Source of the DNA: Streptomyces sp. NRRL S-340
GTDB lineage: Bacteria > Actinomycetota > Actinomycetes > Streptomycetales > Streptomycetaceae
Direction: 5' to 3'
Assembly (NCBI RefSeq): GCF_000720185.1
Contig: NZ_JOIY01000022.1
Span: forward strand, 1 to 64,000
Length of the DNA stretch: 64,000 bases
Below are positions 1 through 8,221 of the stretch, in pieces; position 1 is the first letter of the stretch; each line of letters starts with the position of its first letter. Made by a program: the position numbers and the translations under genes. Below the pieces are notes generated by a model that did not search any database, was not told the origin of the DNA, and saw nothing but the letters and a program-made list of their open reading frames with translations.

Positions 1-75
1 CTCGCCGCATGCATCTGGCACAACTGGACCACCGGCACCGCAGTCAAACGATCACTGATCGCCTACGACCACTGA
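1..75 (+). CDS. Transposase, C-terminal fragment (cut by window edge)
   Basis: Frame 1 is open from the first base to a TGA at 73-75 and encodes 24 residues that include IWHNWTTG and end SLIAYDH. This ending resembles the C-terminus of actinobacterial IS982-type transposases as I recall them; the family call is from memory of that tail only. The catalytic domain lies outside the window. The insertion-sequence right end should lie within a few tens of bases after the stop, but no inverted repeat can be confirmed because the partner end is missing. It stands only about 20 bp from the stop of the convergent LuxR gene. Confidence 0.55.
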   Translation, partial: LAACIWHNWTTGTAVKRSLIAYDH

Positions 76-94
76 AGACATCGGACTCATTCAT

Positions 95-2959
95 CTAGGG
101 ACGCTCGTCCGGATCCGGCCGGACCCCGCGAGCCGGGCCTGATCCGGACGAAAGACCCTGGTCCTGCTGAGCGGCGGCCGTCAGGGTGCCCTCGATGAGG
201 TCGCGCAGCTGGGAGCGGGCGGTGATGCCGAGCTTGGGGAAGCTGCGGTAGAGGTGGGAGCCGACCGTGCGCGGGGAGAGGAAGAGCTTCTCGCCGATCT
301 CGCGGTTGGTCAGCCCGCGGGCGGCGAGCCTGACGATCTGCTGCTGTTGCGGCGAGAGCTGGGCGAGCGCGTCGGGAGCCGTGTCCGCGACGTCCAGGCC
401 GGCGGCGCGTGACTCGGCCCGCGCGCGCTCGATCCACGGCCGGGCGCCCAGACGCCGGAAGGTCTCCAGGGCTTCGGTGAGCGGCGCCCGCGCCTGCGCG
501 ACGCGCCGTCGGCGGCGCAGCCACTCAGCGAGGTCGAGCAGGGTCTGGGCACGTTCGAAGGGCCAGTGTCCGAGCACCGGGTCGGCCAGGGCCGTGCGGA
601 AGTGCGGCTCGGCGTCCCCGGGGCCGGCCAGCAGGCCGCGGGCCCGGCTGATCAACGCACGCAGCCGCGGCGAGGCGTCCTCCCCGAGCGATCGGGCGCA
701 CCGCTCGACGATCGCCGCGGCTTCCCCCCGGCGTCCGCAGCGCACGGCCGCCGCGGCCAGATCCGCGACGGCAGGGTAGGAGGCGTGGTAGTGCGCGGGC
801 GCTCCGTCCGCCGTGAAGACCGTACGGAGCTGCTCGTAGGCGGTCTCGTACGCGCCTTCCGCGGCGGCCGCGGCACCGAGCGCGCGACGGGCGTAGACGA
901 AGACCGAGCGGCTTTCCAGCGGATCGACGAGGGCCAGCGCCTCCTCGGCCCGGGCGCGGGCCGCCGCCACGTCACCCTGGCAGGCCAGCACGGTGGCCTC
1001 CACGGTGGCCGCGCAGGCCACGGCGTGATCGAGGCCGGCCGCTCGGCCGACCGCGGTGGTGCGGGCGCAGACCTCACGGGCCTGGTCCCACCGTCCTCGT
1101 TCCACATAGGCCCAGGCGGCCGCGCCGCCGAGCCCGTCCGGCAGCACTCCCTGTTCCTGCCAGCGGTCGAAGGCCTCGTCGAAGGCGCGGACGGCCCGGG
1201 GCGTCTCGTCCAGCAGCCACGCCATGATGCCGACGGTGGTGAGCCGCTCCGGGCGGGTCTCCGCCTCGGCGGCCAACCGGGGGAGCAGGGAGAGGAGCCC
1301 GGCCCGGTCGGTGAAGGGGTCCGTCACGGCCCGCGCCCAGATGCGTGCCCCTGCGGGTGCGGCGTCCTCGGGGATACGCCCGAGGACGTCCAGGACGCGG
1401 TGGCGCTGGGTGTCCTCCCCGGAGTAGAAGCGGACCACGGCGGCGCCGGCCAGGAGGTCGAGCGCGGCGGCTGGCTGGTGCGCCGCCAACTGCTCGGCGG
1501 TGTCGGCCAGTCGGGAGAAGACCGTGCTGTGGCGGACGGTCAGGACCGCCAGCCGTCCGGTCTGCACGGCGGCGGACGCCAGCAGCGAGGGGTCGTCGGT
1601 GCGCTCGCGTGCCGCGGCGGCCAGCTCCTCCACCCAGGCGAGGTCTCCTGTGAACACGGCCGCTGCCGCGGCTTCGACCAGCAGCCGGGCGCTCTCGGCC
1701 CGCCGGGGCGCGAGGTCGGCCGCGCGCTGCAGTGCCTCGGCCGCCGCCGCGTGGCCGCCGCGGCGACGAGCCCGGCCGGCGGTCCGCTCCAGCTCCGCCG
1801 AGACGGCCGCGTCCGGGCCCGGGCATGCGGCGGCCAGATGCCAGGCACGCCGGTCCGGCTCGTACCGCAGCAGCTCGGCGAGCGCGCGGTGGGCCTCGCG
1901 GCGGGCGTCCAGGGTCGCGGCGTGGTAGACGGCGGACCGCACCAGCGGGTGGCGGAAGCGGACGTCCTGGCCGGTCCGCCGGACCAGCCCGGCCCGGGAG
2001 GCGGGCAGCCAGACCTCGTCCGCGGCGTGCGGCAGCCCGGCCGAGACGGCGACCGCGGAGTCGGCGCTGTCCGTCGCGGCCAGGAGCAGCAGGGCGTGTG
2101 CCGTGGCGGCGGGGAGGCCGTGCAGACGGGCGGCGAAGATCCGCTCGAGACGCTCAGTGACCGGGAGCGGCCCCGCGGGCGGCGCGACCGCCGCCGTGCC
2201 CGGGGCGGTGGCGGCCCTCGTCAGTTCCACCAGGGCCAGCGGGTTGCCGCCCGCCTGGTCGAGGATCCGCGCCCTGATGCGGCCGGTGGGGCTCGCCGGC
2301 TGCAGGTCCAGCAGCCGGCCGGCCGCGGCGCCGTCGAGCGGCCCCAGGGTGAGCGTCGGCACGTGGCCACCGAACCCGGGCAGGAGTTCGCCGCGGCGGG
2401 CCGCGACCAGCATCGTGACCGGTTCGCCGTCCAGTCTTCTGGCGGCGAAGGCCAGCGCGTCCAGGGAAGCACGGTCGAACCACTGCGCGTCGTCGAGGAC
2501 CACGAGCAGGGGCTGCCGGCCGCCCAGGGCCGACAACAGGCTCAGCACGCCGACCCCGATCAGCATGAGATCGGGTGCGGCCGACGGGCGCAGTACGTCC
2601 GGTCCCGTGCCGAAGGCGTGCTGTATCGCCGCGCGCTGCCGCTGCGGCAGCCGGTCCACCTCGGCCGGCACCGGCCGCAGCAACTGGTGCAGGGCGGAGA
2701 AGGCGAGGCCCGACTCCGACTCGCTGCCCGCGGCGCGCAGCACGCGCGCGCCGGCGGCTTCGGCCCGGCGCGCCGCACGCTCCAGCAGCACGCTCTTGCC
2801 CGCGCCCATGCCACCGGCCAGCATCAGCACCGGGCCGGCCGACGCCGAGTCCACCGTACGAAAGAGGCGTCCCAGCTCCGCCTCCCGGCCGACGAGCGGT
2901 TCCCCCGGATCCGGTTCCGGCCTCGTGACCGCACCGAGGCCGCCTGTGTGCTCGTCCAC
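95..2959 (-). CDS. Large LuxR-family ATP-binding transcriptional regulator (LAL type)
   Basis: About 954 residues, the usual size of MalT/LAL regulators. An N-terminal AAA ATPase carries a Walker A (GGMGAGKS, about residues 49-56) and a Walker B-like LLVVLDDAQW. A long helical, TPR-like middle follows. A C-terminal LuxR helix-turn-helix (LSPQQQQIVRLAARGLTNREIG... about 868-925) binds DNA. I chose the GTG at 2959 because GGAG lies about 9 nt upstream and the protein then begins shortly before the VGREAEL motif that opens this family. A GTG at 3016 is an alternative. The much longer open frame to 3400 runs across the neighbouring hydrolase and is not real. The gene is divergent from the MBL hydrolase and esterase, so it plausibly controls them; that is inference from position. 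Confidence 0.9.
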   Translation of the reverse strand: MDEHTGGLGAVTRPEPDPGEPLVGREAELGRLFRTVDSASAGPVLMLAGGMGAGKSVLLERAARRAEAAGARVLRAAGSESESGLAFSALHQLLRPVPAEVDRLPQRQRAAIQHAFGTGPDVLRPSAAPDLMLIGVGVLSLLSALGGRQPLLVVLDDAQWFDRASLDALAFAARRLDGEPVTMLVAARRGELLPGFGGHVPTLTLGPLDGAAAGRLLDLQPASPTGRIRARILDQAGGNPLALVELTRAATAPGTAAVAPPAGPLPVTERLERIFAARLHGLPAATAHALLLLAATDSADSAVAVSAGLPHAADEVWLPASRAGLVRRTGQDVRFRHPLVRSAVYHAATLDARREAHRALAELLRYEPDRRAWHLAAACPGPDAAVSAELERTAGRARRRGGHAAAAEALQRAADLAPRRAESARLLVEAAAAAVFTGDLAWVEELAAAARERTDDPSLLASAAVQTGRLAVLTVRHSTVFSRLADTAEQLAAHQPAAALDLLAGAAVVRFYSGEDTQRHRVLDVLGRIPEDAAPAGARIWARAVTDPFTDRAGLLSLLPRLAAEAETRPERLTTVGIMAWLLDETPRAVRAFDEAFDRWQEQGVLPDGLGGAAAWAYVERGRWDQAREVCARTTAVGRAAGLDHAVACAATVEATVLACQGDVAAARARAEEALALVDPLESRSVFVYARRALGAAAAAEGAYETAYEQLRTVFTADGAPAHYHASYPAVADLAAAAVRCGRRGEAAAIVERCARSLGEDASPRLRALISRARGLLAGPGDAEPHFRTALADPVLGHWPFERAQTLLDLAEWLRRRRRVAQARAPLTEALETFRRLGARPWIERARAESRAAGLDVADTAPDALAQLSPQQQQIVRLAARGLTNREIGEKLFLSPRTVGSHLYRSFPKLGITARSQLRDLIEGTLTAAAQQDQGLSSGSGPARGVRPDPDERP

Positions 2960-3146
2960 GGGGTCCGTCTCCAGGGATCGTGGCTCTTCGGACGGGAGCC
3001 GCCTTGCCGTGCCCACCCAGGCTACAAGCGGCCGTGTCCCCTGCCGCTCCCGGCCCGTGCGGGCGGTGCAGTCACGTGACGGATACCCCGCCGGCCGGGC
3101 CCGCTCGTACGGTTCAGGAAATCCTCCGAATTCCCCAGGACACCCC

Positions 3147-4070
3147 ATGCACCCCCTGCACCACATCACACTCGGTAATATCGGCATCACCCGGGTATGG
3201 GAATACTTCGGCTCTGTCGAGATGACGCCCGACACCTTTTTCCCGGAAAGCCCGAAGGAGGTGTGGGACGACGGAGCCTCCTGGCTGGCCCCGCATTTCC
3301 TGGATCCCGGCACCAACATCGTGAATTCCGCGATCCAGACCTGGGTGCTGCGCAGCGAGGGCACGACCATCCTCGTCGACACCGGCGTGGGCAACCACAA
3401 GGAGCGTCCCTACGCGCCGGTCTGGAGCCACCTCGAGACGGATTTCCTGGGAAATCTGGCCCGGGCCGGAGTGGCGCCCGAGGACGTGGACATCGTCATC
3501 AACACACATCTCCACGTCGATCACGTCGGCTGGAACACGTATCTGGACGGCCGGCGATGGGTGCCCACATTCCCCAACGCCACCTATCTGATGCCGAAGG
3601 ACGACTTCGACTTCTGGAACCCGGAGAACGGCCACGAGCCGCTGCTCGGCCGGGGCAACCAGAACGTGTTCGAGGACAGTGTCGCCCCGGTGCACCGGGC
3701 CGGGCAGACGCTGCTGTGGGAGAACAGTCACCAGATCGACGCCGGGCTGCGCCTGGACGCGGCGCCGGGACACACCCCCGGCTCCTCGGTCCTCACCCTC
3801 ACCTCGGGGACGGACCGCGCGGTGTTCGTCGGTGACCTGCTGCACAACCCGGTGCAGATCCTCGAACCGGACGCCAACAGCTGCTTCTGCGAGGATCCCG
3901 CGGGCGCCCGCGCCACCCGCCGCAAGGTGCTCGGCTGGGCGGCCGACAACAACGCGCTCGTGATCCCCGCCCACCTGGGCGGCCACGGCGCCGCCGAAGT
4001 GGCGCGCGACGGCGGCAAGTTCGCCGTCAAGGGCTGGGCGCCCTTCACCCCGTACACCGAGCAGGCCTGA
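3147..4070 (+). CDS. MBL-fold metallohydrolase (lactonase-like)
   Basis: 307 residues with the metallo-beta-lactamase metal-binding signature HLHVDH at about 121-126, an upstream Asp in LVDTG (78), and later GHTPGS and VGDLLH segments that supply further metal ligands. The family hydrolyses lactones, thioesters or phosphoesters using two metal ions. The substrate cannot be read from sequence, though the arrangement resembles quorum-quenching-type lactonases. No signal peptide, so likely cytoplasmic. ATG 3147 is the start in front of the conserved strand. A carboxylesterase begins 21 nt after the stop, so the two probably form an operon of hydrolases divergent from the LuxR regulator. Confidence 0.88.
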   Translation: MHPLHHITLGNIGITRVWEYFGSVEMTPDTFFPESPKEVWDDGASWLAPHFLDPGTNIVNSAIQTWVLRSEGTTILVDTGVGNHKERPYAPVWSHLETDFLGNLARAGVAPEDVDIVINTHLHVDHVGWNTYLDGRRWVPTFPNATYLMPKDDFDFWNPENGHEPLLGRGNQNVFEDSVAPVHRAGQTLLWENSHQIDAGLRLDAAPGHTPGSSVLTLTSGTDRAVFVGDLLHNPVQILEPDANSCFCEDPAGARATRRKVLGWAADNNALVIPAHLGGHGAAEVARDGGKFAVKGWAPFTPYTEQA

Positions 4071-4091
4071 GACCCCACGGAAGGCACCACC

Positions 4092-5588
4092 GTGCACCAC
4101 CACCCCGACCCCATCGTGACCACGGCGCAGGGAGCGGTCCGCGGCCTGCGCCGGGGCGGTACCACCGCCTTTCTCGGCATTCCCTACGCCGCCCCGCCCC
4201 GCGGCGCCGCCCGGTTCGCGCGGCCGCAGCCGCACGAGCCGTGGGCCGGCGTGCGGGACGCCACCGTGCCGGGGCCCAACGCGCCGCAGGCCGAGCGCAG
4301 GCTCGGCAGCGTCGACATGTCCCCCTACTTCGGGCCGGGCTGGAGCCGGGGCGAGGACTACCTCACCGTCAACGTCTTCGCCCCCGGCGCCGCGGGCGCG
4401 GACCTGCCGGTCATGGTGTTCGTCCACGGCGGCGGATTCGTCGCGGGATCGACGCGGTCCGCGCTGTACGACGGCTCCTCCTTCGCCCGCGACGGCGTCG
4501 TCCTCGTCACCCTCAACTACCGGCTCGGCATCGCCGGCTTCCTCGACCTGCCCGGCGCGCCCGCCAACCGCGGCTTGCTCGACGTCGTCGCCGCGCTGCG
4601 CTGGGTGCGGGAGAACATCGCCGCCTTCGGCGGTGACCCGCACCACGTCACCCTCTTCGGCCAGTCCGCCGGAGCGACCGTCGTCGGCGGCGTCCTCGCC
4701 GACCCCGAGGCCGCGGGCCTCTTCCACCGGGCGATCGTCCAGAGCGGCAGCGGCCTGGGGGCGTTCAGCACCGAGCAGGCCGCCCGCGTCACCCGGGCGG
4801 CGGCCGAGACCCTGGGCGTCGCCCCGCACGCCGACGCCTTCGCCCAGGTCTGCGACGAGCGCCTGGTCGAGGCCGCCTCCCGGCTCGCCGGCCTCGACCT
4901 GCGGACCGGGACCCGGCGTGACCCGCTGATCGGGCTGAGCCCCTTCAGTCTCGTCCTCGACACGCAGCCCGCCGAATCGGTCGCCGCCGGCCTCGGCTCC
5001 GACGTCGACCTGCTCATCGGGACCAACACCGAGGAGGGCAACCTCTACCTGGTCCCGGTGGACAAGTACGCCGCCTCGACCGCCGCCGATGCCGAGGACG
5101 CGGCGGCCCGTTCCCACGCCGACCCCGCACGACTCCTCGACACCTACCGCAGGACACGCCCCGGGGCGTCCTCCGGCGAGCTGCGCTCCGCCGTCATGGG
5201 CGACGCGCTGTTCGGCGCGGGAAGCTGGGCACTGGCCGGCGCGCATGCCGCCCACCCCCGGTCCGGCACCTACGCCTACGAGTTCGCCTGGCGTTCCCAG
5301 GCCCTGGACGGGCAGCTCGGCGCCACCCACGCGGTCGAGCTGCCCTTCGTCTTCGACCTCGCCCACCTGCCCCTGCTGCACGGCCCCGCCGCGCTGCTCG
5401 GCCCCGGCGAGCCCCCCGCCGATCTCGCCGCCCGCATGCACGCGGCCTGGATCCGGTTCGCCAGGACTGGCGACCCGGGCTGGGACCCCTACGACACCCG
5501 GCGCAGGGCCACGATGCGCATCGGCGCCGAGTGGACCCAGGTCGACGACCCCCGCGGCCAGGAACGCCGGGCCTGGCTGCTCCCGTAG
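4092..5588 (+). CDS. Type-B carboxylesterase
   Basis: 498 residues, the normal length for bacterial carboxylesterase/para-nitrobenzyl esterase proteins. The oxyanion-hole motif HGGG is at about 112-115 and the nucleophile elbow GQSAG places the catalytic Ser at about 192. TEEGNLY and the HAVELPFVF region, which carries the catalytic His, follow. It should hydrolyse carboxylic esters in the cytoplasm; there is no export signal. The start is a GTG at 4092, 21 nt downstream of the MBL-fold gene, so co-transcription is likely. The pair could process one ester or lactone substrate in succession, but that is only inferred from adjacency. Confidence 0.92.
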   Translation: MHHHPDPIVTTAQGAVRGLRRGGTTAFLGIPYAAPPRGAARFARPQPHEPWAGVRDATVPGPNAPQAERRLGSVDMSPYFGPGWSRGEDYLTVNVFAPGAAGADLPVMVFVHGGGFVAGSTRSALYDGSSFARDGVVLVTLNYRLGIAGFLDLPGAPANRGLLDVVAALRWVRENIAAFGGDPHHVTLFGQSAGATVVGGVLADPEAAGLFHRAIVQSGSGLGAFSTEQAARVTRAAAETLGVAPHADAFAQVCDERLVEAASRLAGLDLRTGTRRDPLIGLSPFSLVLDTQPAESVAAGLGSDVDLLIGTNTEEGNLYLVPVDKYAASTAADAEDAAARSHADPARLLDTYRRTRPGASSGELRSAVMGDALFGAGSWALAGAHAAHPRSGTYAYEFAWRSQALDGQLGATHAVELPFVFDLAHLPLLHGPAALLGPGEPPADLAARMHAAWIRFARTGDPGWDPYDTRRRATMRIGAEWTQVDDPRGQERRAWLLP

Positions 5589-5694
5589 GCGAGCGGCCGG
5601 AGTCCTCCCGGTGATTCCGGCCAGTTCACCGGGCTTCTGGAGGGCCGCACCCCAGCTCCGCGCCGTTGTTTCCGACAAGCGGTGTCAGGCCCCC

Positions 5695-5713
5695 GGATCA
5701 GCCGGGCTGATCC
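5695..5713. repeat. Short perfect dyad at end of SDR pseudogene
   Basis: GGATCAGCC-G-GGCTGATCC is a 9-bp perfect inverted repeat around one base and contains the stop codon of the minus-strand SDR remnant. It sits between the convergent esterase and SDR remnant and may act as a short terminator hairpin. No T tract follows on either side. Confidence 0.5.
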
Positions 5714-6190
5714 AGAAGCCGTTCGCTCAGTTCCCACAGGCGCTCGGCGGAACGCGGGTCGAGGGCGTGCGAGGCGGCGTCCGAGGGTAGCCGCGGCTGT
5801 CGGCCTCCCGCTCGGCGGGCGCCGGTACGCCCGCGCAGTTGACCAGGACGTGCAGGGGGCGGCCCGTGGCGTTCCAGCGCTCGGTGAACGCGTCGACCGA
5901 GGCCGGGTCGGCCCGGTCCAGCCGGCTGGGCCCGGACGCCGTCGGCACCCGCCACCGCCGCCAGGTCCAGCCGGCTGGCCCGGACGCCGTCGGCACCCGC
6001 CACCGCCGCCCGGGCCCGGTCAGGGGTGCGGGCGCCGACGGTGGCGGGGGCGCCCCGTGCGGCCAGAGCGAGGGTGGCTTCGCGTCCGATACCGGCATGG
6101 CCGCCGGTGACGATGACGTTCCTGCCGGTCAGATCGATGCCGTCGAGGGCCTCTTCAGCGGTGGTGGCCGGGTGAACCCCGAGCCGAGGG
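5698..6190 (-). pseudogene. Decayed short-chain dehydrogenase/reductase
   Basis: The minus strand shows a recognisable SDR N-terminus (DLTGRNVIVTGGHAGIG, a Rossmann TGxxxGIG motif), then RASRLD and a displaced-frame segment with VNCAG. It then jumps straight to the family's C-terminal ending (ALDPRSAERLWELSERLL). The catalytic YxxxK region is missing, so there is an internal deletion of more than half the gene. The frame also shifts because a 16-codon segment is tandemly duplicated and one copy carries an extra G. No credible start codon lies just before the Rossmann segment. It cannot encode a working enzyme and is a relic. Confidence 0.75.
5916..6010. repeat. 46-bp imperfect tandem duplication inside SDR remnant
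   Basis: Two head-to-tail copies starting at 5916 and 5965 begin gtccagccggctgg and end cacccgccaccgccgcc. They are identical except for one extra G in the first copy. In protein terms the duplicated block is AVAGADGVRASRLDLA. The extra base is what breaks the frame of the SDR remnant. Confidence 0.85.
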
Positions 6191-6344
6191 GGGCTGCCGA
6201 GTCGTGCGACCGGCCTTTCGTGTGTGAGTGGTGTCAGCGTGAGACGGTGAAGGCGAACCGTCCGGTCCGCGTGACGTGTGCGGTGGGGGGCGGGCGGGAG
6301 CACCGTGCGGGACGTTCCCGCTCCGGGGCACCCGCGGCGGGGGC

Positions 6345-7298
6345 CTACTTCGACTCGACGCGGCCCACCGGGTCAGAACCGGCCAGCAGGTCTTGGCAGG
6401 CCCGCTGCCAGGCGTGGTCGTCGAGCCGGAAGTGGGTGGAGAGGTAGGCGGCGCTGAGGCGCCCGAGGCAGGAGACGCGTTCGGGGTTCTCGTCGGTGGT
6501 CTCGGCCGCGTCGTATCCCGCGATGCCGCCCAGCCCGTGCTCCGCGCCGAAGAGGGTGAGCAGGGTCTTGGGAGCGGGCGCGAGGGCGTAGGGGTCGGTG
6601 TGCCAGCCGGGGCCGGCGTCCGTGAAGTGCCGGGAGTCGTCCTTGTCCCCGGCGACGATCAGCGCGGGGGCGGCCATGGTGGAGAAGTCGATGGACTTGA
6701 AGACGGGTATCCGTTCGGCCATGGCCGGGTGGACGACGTCACCGCGGCCCGGTGCGGCGAGCACCACGCCCGCCGTGATCCGGGGCTCCAGGACGCTCAC
6801 CCGCTCTCCGGTTCCGGGGTCGGTCACCTGGGCGCCCAGCAGGAGGTTGGCGGTGAAGCCGCCGAGCGAGTGCCCGGCGACGGCGACCTTGCCGTGGTCG
6901 ATGCGCCCGGCGAGGTGGGGCACGGTCTCCTCGATGACGTCGAGCCGGTCGAGGACGTGTGTCATGTCCTCGGCGCGCGAGCGCCAGAACCAGGGCGCGC
7001 CGGGGGCGCCGGCGAGGCGGTGTGCCAGGGTCCTGGAGGAGAGGTGGGTGGGCTGGACGACGACGAACCCGGCCTGCGCCCACAACTGCGCGATCGGCGC
7101 GTAGCCGTTGAGCGAGGAGAGGTTGTTCGAGCCGCCGTGGCCGTGGGAGAGCAGGATCAGGGGCAGGCCCGTCCCGGTGGCGGGCGCGGTGACACGGACG
7201 GGGAGGTCCACGGGTCGCCCGGCCACGGGAAGCACGAGGGGGCTGTAGGACAGTACCGGGGTGGGCGGCTCACCGGCGGCTGAGGCGAGTTCGTTCAT
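6345..7298 (-). CDS. Alpha/beta hydrolase (chlorophyllase/PAF-acetylhydrolase-like)
   Basis: 317 residues. LLSHGHGG (about 50-56) forms the oxyanion-hole strand and turn, and AGHSLGG (about 141-147) is the nucleophile elbow with Ser at about 144. An Asp in VAGDKDD and a His in GAEHGLGG complete a plausible catalytic triad. It is probably a cytoplasmic esterase or lipase of unknown substrate. I start at the ATG at 7298 rather than the upstream ATG at 7397, because the promoter -10 box lies at 7408-7413 and would leave too little room for the longer form. The flanking promoter and inverted repeat suggest repression by a TetR-like protein not present in this window. Confidence 0.85.
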   Translation of the reverse strand: MNELASAAGEPPTPVLSYSPLVLPVAGRPVDLPVRVTAPATGTGLPLILLSHGHGGSNNLSSLNGYAPIAQLWAQAGFVVVQPTHLSSRTLAHRLAGAPGAPWFWRSRAEDMTHVLDRLDVIEETVPHLAGRIDHGKVAVAGHSLGGFTANLLLGAQVTDPGTGERVSVLEPRITAGVVLAAPGRGDVVHPAMAERIPVFKSIDFSTMAAPALIVAGDKDDSRHFTDAGPGWHTDPYALAPAPKTLLTLFGAEHGLGGIAGYDAAETTDENPERVSCLGRLSAAYLSTHFRLDDHAWQRACQDLLAGSDPVGRVESK

Positions 7299-7389
7299 GG
7301 GAGGAAGGTCCTTTCCAGGAAGTCCGGAAAGCTCCGCCGTCCGGAGCCGGACAGGACGGACGAGCGCGGCCGTGAGCGCCGGACTGAAA

Positions 7390-7428
7390 CGGAACACGGC
7401 TCCGATTAGTATGTGGAGCGTGGTTCCG
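7390..7428. promoter_or_regulatory. Inverted-repeat operator over the hydrolase promoter
   Basis: CGGAACACGGCTCC (7390-7403) and GGAGCGTGGTTCCG (7415-7428) are imperfect inverted repeats, 11 of 14 positions matching, that bracket the -10 box. The placement is that of a repressor site; TetR-family operators often look like this. The regulator itself is unknown. Confidence 0.5.
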
Positions 7429-7437
7429 CTTTGTCAA
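7408..7437 (-). promoter_or_regulatory. Sigma-70-type promoter for the alpha/beta hydrolase
   Basis: Read on the minus strand, a perfect TTGACA -35 box (7437-7432) and CATACT -10 box (7413-7408) are separated by 18 bp. They lie about 110 bp upstream of the chosen ATG at 7298. This is a strong vegetative-type promoter for a streptomycete. Confidence 0.65.
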
Positions 7438-7809
7438 CGGCGCACGGCGCCGGCAGGCCCGCCCCGCCGGGAGGGCACTCCCGGCGCCCTGCGGCCCGGC
7501 TCCCGGCGGGATCGTCCGGGCGCGCCGGCCGCCCCCGCTCCCCCTTCTGGCCGGAATTCGTCTCGGCGGAGATCCGTCCGGGAGTCGCCCGGAGGCCGGC
7601 CGGCCGGCTCGCCGGAAATGCGATCAAGAATAGAGACCGGGAAAAACGCCAGACCGCTCGGGCCGCCTGCGGCAGACACAAGATCGATTCGGTGCCGTAA
7701 TCCCTGCGGTTGCCCGTGGATTCGAGTGTGTCTGGATGAAGTCTTATCGCCCCTGTTCTCCTCTGCTTCAGTGGAACGCGTTGTGTCCCGCACCTATCGA
7801 GGAGGCCAC
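7438..7809. other. Intergenic region ahead of the precursor gene
   Basis: About 370 bp between the divergent hydrolase promoter and the precursor peptide gene. The right half (7610-7800) is lower in GC than its surroundings, as promoter regions often are. I found no convincing -35/-10 pair. A clear ribosome-binding site (GAGGAGG) stands at its right end. The promoter of the RiPP cluster must lie here. Confidence 0.5.
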
Positions 7810-7977
7810 ATGGCCGAAGTCAGGAAGGTCGCCCGACCTGCGGTCACCGCGTCGTCGCGGCCCTGCGCGTTCGTCTCGCCGGACAAGGGCAACGCGCCGA
7901 CCATCACGCCCGTCCGCAAGCAGGTGGAGGCCGACACCGCCCCCGCCGAGCAGCGGAAAGAGTCCGCCTCCGCCTGA
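7810..7977 (+). CDS. Putative radical-SAM RiPP precursor peptide
   Basis: A 55-residue peptide with an ATG start and a strong GAGGAGG ribosome-binding site, directly upstream of a radical SAM/SPASM gene. Small size, polar N- and C-terminal ends, and this position are what one expects of a RiPP precursor. The centre contains the only Cys (19) and only aromatic residue (Phe21) in the block SSRPCAFVSPDKGNAP. The rest is rich in Ala, Pro, Thr and charged residues. F21-V22-S23 resembles the Phe-x-Ser three-residue motif used by cyclophane-forming enzymes of the FxsB type, but here it is internal rather than C-terminal. I do not recognise the family and the core boundary cannot be set. A hairpin after the stop probably keeps precursor mRNA in excess. 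Confidence 0.7.
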   Translation: MAEVRKVARPAVTASSRPCAFVSPDKGNAPTITPVRKQVEADTAPAEQRKESASA

Positions 7978-8030
7978 GCGCCGAGGCTGACCGGGGTTCC
8001 GTCCGGCAGGCCGGACCCCAGGGCCGTAGC

Positions 8031-8062
8031 GCGGACCGAACCCCTGTGCGGGGTCGGTCCGC
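8031..8062 (+). terminator. Hairpin between precursor and radical SAM gene
   Basis: GCGGACCGAACCCC (8031-8044) pairs with GGGGTCGGTCCGC (8050-8062) with a single bulged A and a 5-nt loop. There is no T tract. It lies after the precursor stop and before the modifying enzyme, the usual place for a partial terminator or mRNA-stabilising stem in RiPP operons. Confidence 0.65.
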
Positions 8063-8221
8063 GTTCCAGGGGCCGCGTGTCCGCAGAGCCCTTCCGCCGA
8101 CGCCCTACCGCGCGCCCGCCGCCCCCGCGCCCGCCCCGCGAAATCGTGCGGCCGGGCCGTGGAAGAGGGCCGCGCCCCGCACCGTGCCGAAAGCCGTGAG
8201 ACGCAGGGAGAAGTCTTCAGC

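Noticed and set aside
3114..5678. 854-codon open frame on the minus strand opposite the MBL hydrolase and esterase
   Set aside because: High-GC shadow frame: no family signature, and the plus-strand frames have clear catalytic motifs.
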